Shown here in pieces: positions 1 through 4,708 of a DNA stretch of 5,332 bases (positions are counted from its first letter, which is position 1; each line of letters opens with the position of its first letter). A program made the position numbers and the translations under genes. Source of the DNA: Candidatus Delongbacteria bacterium (lineage in GTDB: Bacteria; UBA4055); the NCBI GenBank assembly GCA_028702975.1, contig JAQVNT010000125.1, positions 1-5,332 on the forward strand. The letters run 5' to 3'. A model generated the notes under the pieces. It saw nothing but the letters and a program-made list of their open reading frames with translations. It searched no databases and was not told the DNA's origin.

Positions 1-1968
1 GCCGACAAGCGTTATTGAACTGCCTACTTCACAATCAATTCCAGTCCACTTACCTGTTTCTCCAGTATAAGTGAAAATCGTTCCGTTAGCGGTTAATGAA
101 CTTTCATCCCTGATTATTATCTGAGCGCCTTCTGCGAGACTGAGTTGAGCGCCTTCCTGTATCACAAGTCCGGCACCGCTTTCTATGATCAGAACCGAAT
201 TGTCTGACAGTTCAAGCAAAGAACCTTCTTCAAATGTAATGAAGGAATTGGATGTTATACTCACTGTTGAAGCAGCGCCTATTGTGACAGATGATCCTGA
301 ATTGTTATAGGCAATTGAATTTTGTATAACTGAATTATTTCTTAAGATGATATTCCCGTTATTTGAAAGTGTCAAGTTATCAACTGTACCGTTATAAACG
401 ATTATATTTGTATTCTGATCAAGAGATATTTTTCCATACGAATCGGATTTTAAAACAGAATTTAGCAACAATTCAAGATAAATATTATTAAAAACAACTT
501 CTTCACCTACAGATATCTGCGCGCCCTGTGCTCTAGGAAATCCTATTCCTGTCAATGAAGACGAAGAAAGCATCAGATCACCTCCTCTGAGACTTATCCC
601 GTTACCTAACAAATAATCACTATCGTCACCTTTGACAGCTTCTTTATCGAACCCGAAACCTTTTAAGTATGAATTCGATACTGATAAACTTGCTCCGCTC
701 GGTATCTGAATGACTTTATCGTCAAGTAATGTCGTCTCAGAATTATTGAATTTTAACTGCAATGCGGGATCCAATACCAATGTTTGAGAGATGCCAACTA
801 TTCCGCTTATTCCGTCGGGGTCGGAAAATAAATAGGAGGCAGGATCGCTGCATTCGTTAAACAACAGAGAAGGATATTCCAGCGATGTGTGATATCCAAT
901 ATTCGCAGGATCGGAATGATCAGGATTTTCGAGTTCTGAGTGTGTCGCGCTGATCTGAGTGTTTTGAGTAATATTCCATATTCTGGCTTCTTCAACAGAT
1001 ATTACTCCGTCAATATGGCTTAAGGCAGGATCGTCATCCATTCCGTCAGCCTCATTAAAGTAAACGGCCGGTACGCTGCCTTCACCCAAATGATAATAAT
1101 CCTGGAACTGAGGATTCTCTCCTGCTAAAGATCCGTATTTATGAAAATTGTATTCCGAATGAAGAAAAGTCTGCGACGAAAAAAATTCTTTTTCCATATA
1201 AGGTACAGAAAGGACTCCTTTTGCATAATTATCCGCTACTTTAGCCGGATGCAATACATCCGCTGCGCAGTCGAAAAAGACATTCATCGCCGTTTCACCT
1301 AATGTCAGGTCATCCTTAAACCCGCCGGCATAGCACTGAGCCATGCTGTAAACTTTCTTTACAGCCGGCAGATCAACGAAATACTCAGCAAAATCGTAAT
1401 CGTAAACATTATCCTGCTCCCATTCCCCCTGATGAATTTCACCGGTGATGGGATCTATCCAATATGTATCTTTCAGCATGCAGAGATATGAAGTTTCAAC
1501 ACCGTCACTACCCCCGTGCCCGAATGTCCACACATACAGAAAGTCATTTTCGTTTATCTGCTTTTCATCACGCAATATCCTTTTAACTTCCTCAAGGCTC
1601 TTCCTCGTTGCCGGGAAATTCGTGATCTGGAAATTCGACGAGAACCCTAAGTGTTGCGGGGTATAACGTTCATGCAGTGCTGTCTCGCCGGCATCAATTA
1701 ATTCTTGCCAGTAATCTTTACCAAGTCTATACAATACAATGATGTTCTCCGGTTTGTAACCTTTCTTATCCACAAGTAATTCCCACTGCAGGTATGTATC
1801 GTTCCAGAGTTCCTTCATAAAAACTCTGTCAGATCCTTCTTCTTTCTCTTCACTCAAAGATTTTGCCTCATAGTCCCCCGTGATGAGGACCGCGTATTTT
1901 TCTGCTGCTTTCGCAACAGTCATAAGTGATGTCGCAATTATCAGCATCAGTAACATTTTTTTCATCAT
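1..1968 (-). CDS. Secreted C13-like (legumain/caspase clan CD) cysteine peptidase with beta-helix repeat region, C-terminus off the window
   Basis: An open frame of 656 codons runs without a stop to the left edge, so the C-terminus is missing. The start at 1968 is preceded by AGGAG (1976-1980) at 7 nt. Residues 1-21 are a signal peptide (MMKK, hydrophobic core, AKA|A cleavage). Residues 24-265 look like a clan CD peptidase: KYAVLITG opens the fold, KKGYKPENIIVLY matches the legumain 'GIxxENIIV' strand, His151-Gly152 sits in FGHGGSDG, and Cys212 in AQCYAGGF is the expected nucleophile. Around 308-328 is an acidic DG-x-I-x-x-x-E stretch recalling a degenerate EF-hand. From about 397 onward short hydrophobic strands alternate with Gly, Asn and Ser turns (EGAQ occurs twice, 8 residues apart), as in right-handed beta-helices. 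Export is supported by the signal peptide. Type IX sorting is inferred from the neighbour only. No separate N-terminal prodomain is visible. The substrate is unknown. C25 gingipains share the clan, but the N-terminal match favours C13. Confidence 0.78.
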   Translation of the reverse strand, partial: MMKKMLLMLIIATSLMTVAKAAEKYAVLITGDYEAKSLSEEKEEGSDRVFMKELWNDTYLQWELLVDKKGYKPENIIVLYRLGKDYWQELIDAGETALHERYTPQHLGFSSNFQITNFPATRKSLEEVKRILRDEKQINENDFLYVWTFGHGGSDGVETSYLCMLKDTYWIDPITGEIHQGEWEQDNVYDYDFAEYFVDLPAVKKVYSMAQCYAGGFKDDLTLGETAMNVFFDCAADVLHPAKVADNYAKGVLSVPYMEKEFFSSQTFLHSEYNFHKYGSLAGENPQFQDYYHLGEGSVPAVYFNEADGMDDDPALSHIDGVISVEEARIWNITQNTQISATHSELENPDHSDPANIGYHTSLEYPSLLFNECSDPASYLFSDPDGISGIVGISQTLVLDPALQLKFNNSETTLLDDKVIQIPSGASLSVSNSYLKGFGFDKEAVKGDDSDYLLGNGISLRGGDLMLSSSSLTGIGFPRAQGAQISVGEEVVFNNIYLELLLNSVLKSDSYGKISLDQNTNIIVYNGTVDNLTLSNNGNIILRNNSVIQNSIAYNNSGSSVTIGAASTVSITSNSFITFEEGSLLELSDNSVLIIESGAGLVIQEGAQLSLAEGAQIIIRDESSLTANGTIFTYTGETGKWTGIDCEVGSSITLVG

Positions 1969-2012
1969 GGTGATACTCCTTTTTCATGATTTTACACATT
2001 TGAGTATCCACC
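1969..2012 (-). promoter_or_regulatory. Predicted Shine-Dalgarno-sequestering hairpin before the protease start
   Basis: Read on the minus strand, GGUGGAUACUC (2012-2002) pairs with GAGUAUCACC (1978-1969). Seven base pairs are perfect (2002-2008 with 1972-1978), then one base is bulged, then three more pairs run right up to the AUG at 1968. The downstream arm contains most of the AGGAG ribosome binding site (1976-1980). The loop is 23 nt. If formed, the stem would hide the ribosome binding site. Formation in the cell is inferred, not shown. Confidence 0.45.
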
Positions 2013-2140
2013 CGTTTATCCGTATATTTCAATACGGAGGCGCGGACGGAACCCGTTTTCAGTCAGAACCGTAACTACAGCTTTGCAGAGCGTAATAGTC
2101 ACGGGTGATAATGGGAGATTCATATCATATGCGCCTCCAT
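1969..2140 (-). promoter_or_regulatory. Structured 5' leader of the protease gene, candidate cis-regulatory RNA
   Basis: This 172-nt gap holds several inverted repeats, given here in plus coordinates. P1 pairs 2131-2140 with 2034-2043 (10 bp, one G-U). P2, inside P1, pairs 2096-2104 with 2069-2077 (9 bp, one G-U). P3 is a hairpin, 2019-2025 with 2032-2038 (7 bp, 6-nt loop), which shares bases with P1 and so excludes it. Segment 2009-2015 can pair with 2101-2107 (7 bp), which would break both P2 and the stem covering the ribosome binding site. I do not recognise a known riboswitch family. In a random stretch this long about one exact 7-bp pairing is expected, so the cluster is suggestive rather than proof. 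Confidence 0.4.
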
Positions 2141-2145
2141 CTTTT

Positions 2146-2151
2146 ATTATA
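2146..2151 (-). promoter_or_regulatory. Perfect -10 box (TATAAT) at the head of the protease leader
   Basis: TATAAT reads on the minus strand just downstream of the stop codon of the propeller gene. Transcription would begin near 2139, at the first base of stem P1, giving a leader of about 170 nt. No good -35 box lies 16-18 bases upstream (the 17-bp position is TGTATC, a poor match), so this is a weak call. A second weak pair, TTGAAA (2027-2032) and GATACT (2003-2008) with an 18-bp spacer, lies nearer the gene. Read-through from the upstream gene is also possible, since no terminator separates them. Confidence 0.33.
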
Positions 2152-2160
2152 TCATTGTCA

Positions 2161-3639
2161 CTATTTCAGATACAGCATTTTCTTTGATTCTTTAACTATT
2201 CCGTCAACTTCAATCCTATAATAGTAAATTCCGCTGTTGAGGTCATTTGCTTCGAACATTACCGAATGATGTCCTTTATTTTGCTTTGAGTTTATCAGGT
2301 CTTTTACAAGTTCTCCTTTTGAATTGAATACGGATAGTTTTACTTCTCCGGATTGTGGAATAGAATAAATAATTTGGGTTGAGCTGTTGAAAGGGTTTGG
2401 GTAGTTTTGAAAAAGTACAGGCAGTTTCGGAATAGTCTGAGGATCATATTCAATGCCTGTATCAATTAGCTTGGTTTGAAAAAATATACTTGTAGTATTG
2501 TAATTGGGATCATAGTGATCACTTCTACTAAAACATAAGTGTAACTTATCATTACAATTAACAGCTCCGAAATAATTATAACTATATACATCATCTGCCT
2601 GTATTGTATCAGTGTTCCAAATATTTCCTTTTGTGTAACAACTGATTAACTCAGATTTAGAATCAATAATATATCGTTCAATTAGGTGAATGTTATCCAC
2701 GCTATCAGTGAACATTCTTTTTGAATAAATATTAGTATTTTGATTTAAATAAACAGGTTGTGACCATGTTGGAGTATCAAGCTTTCTAGATACGATATAA
2801 TTATATCCCTCATCTATATATTGTCCCACAGAAACATTTGTGACTAAAGTACTATCAGATAATAAGACTAAAGCACATCCGCTTGATGTAGCTGTAAAGC
2901 TTCCTATTTCTTCAATATCTTTCCATTTTTCTTCGGATTTATTATATGAAAATAACCCCGGCCTTAATCCTTTAAAATCTCCAGTAAGGTTCCCTGTGAT
3001 GTATAAATTATTATCTTCATCAAAAACAAAATTACTGTTTGTAATTGTTGTGTTAAGTTCTGTGTTCTCAAACATCATAGGTTCTAACCATACTCTTGTA
3101 ACACTCTTATCTGAGTATGTGTAGTACTGGTAACCATTTCTTGTCCAGAAAACATAAATCCTATCTACTTTATCAACAGTAACCTGAAGATCCTTACTTG
3201 CAAGAGAAGTAAGAGTATCCGCTTCGCTCCATTCCAATCCATTATACTTCTTGAAAATCACACTGTTTGTATCGAACCCAAGACCTTTCATGTAGAACAC
3301 ATAGAGATTATTATATGAATCGCAAACTGCTTTCAATTGAAATATTCTATCATGAGAATACTCAGTATATTCAGGTGTGATATTTTCAGTATCTTGCCAG
3401 TATATGCCACCATTATACGACTGCCTTACCTCAATTTGAGTTGCATACAAATATTGATCAGGATGCTTTAAAGCTTTTATCCATGAAGTATTCAATGTAT
3501 CACCCGTGCATGCTGTAATCGGATCATAATACAACACTTCACCCGGTATCCCAACTTCCGACAACTGTACAGGTTCGCTCCAGTCGTGCTGAGCAAAAAG
3601 AGAGAATGTGAATATGAGAATAAGAATTAAGGTTTTCAT
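2161..3639 (-). CDS. Secreted sialidase-like beta-propeller protein with T9SS type A sorting domain
   Basis: This 492-residue protein opens with a signal peptide (MKTLILILIFTFSLFA|Q, cleavage after residue 16). The body looks like a BNR/sialidase-superfamily propeller. An Asp-box-like SYNGGIYW lies near residues 74-81. Recurrent Trp motifs (DWSEP, EWSEA, VWLEP, EKWKD, TWSQP, NIWNT) alternate with strands such as NNLYVFY, DRIYVFW, NNLYITG, DNIHLIE and DKLHLCF. I see no sialidase catalytic set, so an enzymatic role is not supported; binding or a structural role is as likely. The last ~87 residues are a type IX secretion sorting domain (LPVLFQNYPNPFN, then VKLSVFNSKGELV, then SGIYYYRI, ending KKMLYLK). 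In T9SS bacteria this tail directs export across the outer membrane and is usually removed. The gene has its own promoter and appears more AT-rich than its neighbours. The start at 3639 is preferred over the in-frame ATG at 3654, which overlaps the ribosome binding site. Confidence 0.9.
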   Translation of the reverse strand: MKTLILILIFTFSLFAQHDWSEPVQLSEVGIPGEVLYYDPITACTGDTLNTSWIKALKHPDQYLYATQIEVRQSYNGGIYWQDTENITPEYTEYSHDRIFQLKAVCDSYNNLYVFYMKGLGFDTNSVIFKKYNGLEWSEADTLTSLASKDLQVTVDKVDRIYVFWTRNGYQYYTYSDKSVTRVWLEPMMFENTELNTTITNSNFVFDEDNNLYITGNLTGDFKGLRPGLFSYNKSEEKWKDIEEIGSFTATSSGCALVLLSDSTLVTNVSVGQYIDEGYNYIVSRKLDTPTWSQPVYLNQNTNIYSKRMFTDSVDNIHLIERYIIDSKSELISCYTKGNIWNTDTIQADDVYSYNYFGAVNCNDKLHLCFSRSDHYDPNYNTTSIFFQTKLIDTGIEYDPQTIPKLPVLFQNYPNPFNSSTQIIYSIPQSGEVKLSVFNSKGELVKDLINSKQNKGHHSVMFEANDLNSGIYYYRIEVDGIVKESKKMLYLK

Positions 3640-3647
3640 TTTAAGCG

Positions 3648-3652
3648 CCTCC
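3648..3652 (-). promoter_or_regulatory. Ribosome binding site that decides the start of the propeller gene
   Basis: GGAGG reads on the minus strand 8 nt before the ATG at 3639, ideal spacing. The in-frame ATG at 3654 sits directly on this site (ATGGAGG) and has no ribosome binding site of its own. It would also add MEALK in front of a normal signal peptide. The true start is therefore very probably 3639. Confidence 0.75.
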
Positions 3653-3671
3653 ATTTTTATGTTAATTTAAT

Positions 3672-3699
3672 AATATACCGTCCCGATTCCAAATAGCAA
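3672..3699 (-). promoter_or_regulatory. Sigma-70-like promoter of the propeller gene
   Basis: On the minus strand TTGCTA (3694-3699, 4 of 6 to TTGACA) is followed after 16 bp by TATATT (3672-3677, 5 of 6 to TATAAT). Transcription would start near 3665, leaving a leader of about 25 nt. It lies just beyond the terminator of the preceding genes, so the propeller gene appears to begin its own transcription unit. Confidence 0.5.
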
Positions 3700-3704
3700 A
3701 AGCA

Positions 3705-3762
3705 ATCAAAAGAAAGGAACGCCGTTTTTTTGATAGAGGTGGGAGTAAAAAAACGGCGTTCC
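3705..3762 (-). terminator. Rho-independent terminator with perfect 16-bp stem
   Basis: Positions 3716-3731 and 3747-3762 are a perfect 16-bp inverted repeat around a 15-nt loop. Each arm has a GC-rich outer part (GGAACGCCG and its complement) and seven T or A bases next to the loop. On the minus-strand transcript the hairpin is followed by UUUCUUUUGA (3715-3706), as expected of an intrinsic terminator. The plus-strand side has no U tract. It begins 15 bases after the stop codon of the 86-residue gene and closes that operon. Confidence 0.82.
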
Positions 3763-3777
3763 CGGGGAGAGGTTAAT

Positions 3778-4038
3778 TTATTCGCTTATTATACAGTAAT
3801 GTTCCGGTATGTCAGGCTTTCTTTTTTGTCCGTTTTTGACCATAATGATGTTCTTCAGATAGATCGCGTAAGGCTGTCTGGCTAAAAGATCGTAGCATAC
3901 AAGAAAGTCCCCGTCAAGTTTTACCGGGAATACCTCAAGTATGAGAGGTTCTCTTATTATTTCAGAAAAATAATGATCGCAAATAAGCGTGTTCCCCGAA
4001 CTTATCGCTTCATATATTACCGATCTCAATTCCCGCAT
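3778..4038 (-). CDS. Small uncharacterised protein, faintly WYL-like (86 aa)
   Basis: I do not firmly recognise this 86-residue protein. It has no signal peptide or membrane segment, so it is probably cytosolic. The order 'LRSVIYEAISSGNTLICDHY' (helix, then strand), REPLILEV, DGDFLVCYDLLARQPYAIYL and KNIIMV recalls WYL-type beta-barrels (AI..G..L.I.Y, then EP, then L..YD, then F.L..I). The WYL signature itself is absent, so this is a weak resemblance. The start at 4038 is preceded by AAGGA (4048-4052) at 9 nt, and the frame is closed by TAA (4039-4041) directly upstream, so it cannot be extended. It overlaps the upstream gene by 29 bases in another frame. This may be translational coupling, or the two may be one frameshifted gene. 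The strong terminator follows 15 bases after the stop. Confidence 0.62.
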   Translation of the reverse strand: MRELRSVIYEAISSGNTLICDHYFSEIIREPLILEVFPVKLDGDFLVCYDLLARQPYAIYLKNIIMVKNGQKRKPDIPEHYCIISE

Positions 4039-4345
4039 TTATGATTTTCCTTGTTGTTGTGTTCGCGCTAAGCGTTATTTCATTATTGAACCACCTGACC
4101 GTCATAGTATTGACTAAATCTCCAATGTCTGAAGGTAAGGTAAAAGACAAGACCTCGCCCTCGGTGATCTCTCCGGGATCCTTTAGTAAACTGATCCTGT
4201 TGCCGACGGAGATCAGGGCGCATTTTTTCCCGTAGAGATAAAACTTTTTTAATATGTAGCGGCTGTCTTTCCTGAAAATATCCGGGTTTTCTTTCGGGTC
4301 AAAAAAGACAGCCACGGCTCCGCAGCTGTCGGTTATGATGCTCAT
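4010..4345 (-). CDS. Uncharacterised small protein (111 aa)
   Basis: I do not recognise this 111-residue protein. It lacks a signal peptide and membrane segments and is probably cytosolic. Visible features are an N-terminal MSIITDSCGAVAVFFDPKEN, a basic helix-like part (RKDSRYILKKFYLYGKK), a strand-rich middle (KCALISVGNRISLL), a turn rich in Gly, Pro and Glu (KDPGEITEGEVLSFTLP) and the strand MTVRWFNNEITL. The 'G.....GE.L.F.LP ... V.W' pattern vaguely recalls PilZ-type barrels, but the PilZ RxxxR and D/NxSxxG motifs are not seen, so I do not assign that family. The start is supported by GAGGTG (4351-4356), 5 nt before the ATG. The gene follows the exported-peptide gene by 26 bases, so they are probably co-transcribed, and it overlaps the next gene by 29 bases. 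Confidence 0.68.
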   Translation of the reverse strand: MSIITDSCGAVAVFFDPKENPDIFRKDSRYILKKFYLYGKKCALISVGNRISLLKDPGEITEGEVLSFTLPSDIGDLVNTMTVRWFNNEITLSANTTTRKIINAGIEIGNI

Positions 4346-4371
4346 ATCGGCACCTCTTATTTATTAGTATT

Positions 4372-4533
4372 TTATTTTTTGATTGGTGGTGGTGGTGGTA
4401 TAGGGTCCACACCGTCACCTGTATAAACCCATCCAGTTCCGATCCAAGTCCAGTCCTGATATATTTCATCCGCGTAAAGTCCGGCAGATAATGCCGTGAG
4501 AGCTATGATCGCCGCGATTACCAGTTTCTTCAT
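4372..4533 (-). CDS. Exported small peptide, Trp/Tyr/Gly-rich with polyproline end (53 aa)
   Basis: This 53-codon gene is well supported. AGGAGG (4540-4545) lies 6 nt before the ATG, and a sigma-70-like promoter lies just upstream. Residues 1-21 are a clear signal peptide (MKKLVIAAIIALTALSAGLYA|D). The mature part would be about 32 residues: an acidic start (DEIYQD), an aromatic-Gly core with a rough internal repeat (TWIGTG, then WVYTGDG), VDPI, five consecutive prolines (46-50, all CCA codons) and IKK at the end. It has no Cys and no double-Gly leader, so it does not look like a standard bacteriocin or lanthipeptide. Free peptide signal, cell-surface peptide or binding partner are all possible; the function is unknown. 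It lies between a TPR-protein gene and two small uncharacterised genes, 26 bases from the next start. The Pro run near the stop could slow ribosomes. Confidence 0.8.
   Translation of the reverse strand: MKKLVIAAIIALTALSAGLYADEIYQDWTWIGTGWVYTGDGVDPIPPPPPIKK
4384..4398 (-). repeat. Five tandem CCA triplets encoding the polyproline tract
   Basis: Five identical CCA codons in a row (TGG on the plus strand) encode prolines 46-50 of the exported peptide. Identical codons make slipped-strand changes possible; any change of whole units would keep the frame and alter the proline count. Three or more prolines in a row are known to stall ribosomes and need EF-P. Confidence 0.9.
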
Positions 4534-4562
4534 TTTTTGCCTCCTTTTTGTTGTTCGGAAGC

Positions 4563-4591
4563 AAAATACCTAAGTTATTCTTATGCGTCAA
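4563..4591 (-). promoter_or_regulatory. Sigma-70-like promoter of the exported-peptide operon
   Basis: On the minus strand TTGACG (4586-4591, 5 of 6 to TTGACA) is followed after exactly 17 bp by TATTTT (4563-4568, 4 of 6 to TATAAT). Transcription would begin near 4556, about 22 nt before the ATG at 4533. This gives the peptide and the two genes after it a start of their own, separate from the TPR gene. No convincing terminator lies between; there is only a run of eight T (4690-4697 read on the minus strand) without a stable stem in front. Confidence 0.58.
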
Positions 4592-4708
4592 TCATACCGC
4601 ATTTTCAGGGGATAAAAAGTGCTGTTGTGGCCCTTCAGCTTTTTGTTGTCATATTGCGTAATGTATTGATATATTATGAAATGAGAAATAAAAAAAATGG
4701 TTCGGAAT

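Noticed and set aside
122..156. Direct repeat of 11 bases (tgagcgccttc at 122-132 and 146-156)
   Set aside because: It encodes the repeated EGAQ turn of two neighbouring beta-helix coils, so it is explained by the protein repeat and is not a mobile or regulatory element.
807..995. Open frame of 62 codons on the minus strand
   Set aside because: It is out of frame inside the well-supported protease coding region and shows no features of its own.
1445..1666. Open frame of 73 codons on the plus strand
   Set aside because: It lies entirely inside the protease gene on the other strand, over the catalytic His region. It has no ribosome binding site and no recognisable protein character.
1880..2074. 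Open frame of 64 codons on the plus strand with a hydrophobic stretch
   Set aside because: The hydrophobic part is the antisense of the protease signal peptide region. It overlaps that start and its leader and has no Shine-Dalgarno site.
2840..3124. Open frame of 94 codons on the plus strand
   Set aside because: It is antisense to the propeller gene, whose protein features (propeller strands, sorting domain) are clear. It shows no ribosome binding site or domain.
4041..4235. Open frame of 64 codons on the plus strand with a hydrophobic N-terminus
   Set aside because: It is antisense to the 111-residue gene, which has a ribosome binding site and operon context. The hydrophobic start is a by-product of the opposite strand.
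4010..4345. PilZ domain (cyclic-di-GMP binding) in the 111-residue protein
   Set aside because: The strand pattern and the late V-R-W are reminiscent, but the RxxxR and (D/N)xSxxG motifs that define PilZ binding are absent.
4372..4533. Lanthipeptide, double-glycine bacteriocin or lasso precursor
   Set aside because: There are no cysteines and no GG or GA leader cleavage site. The N-terminus is a normal Sec-type signal peptide, and no modification enzyme gene is nearby.
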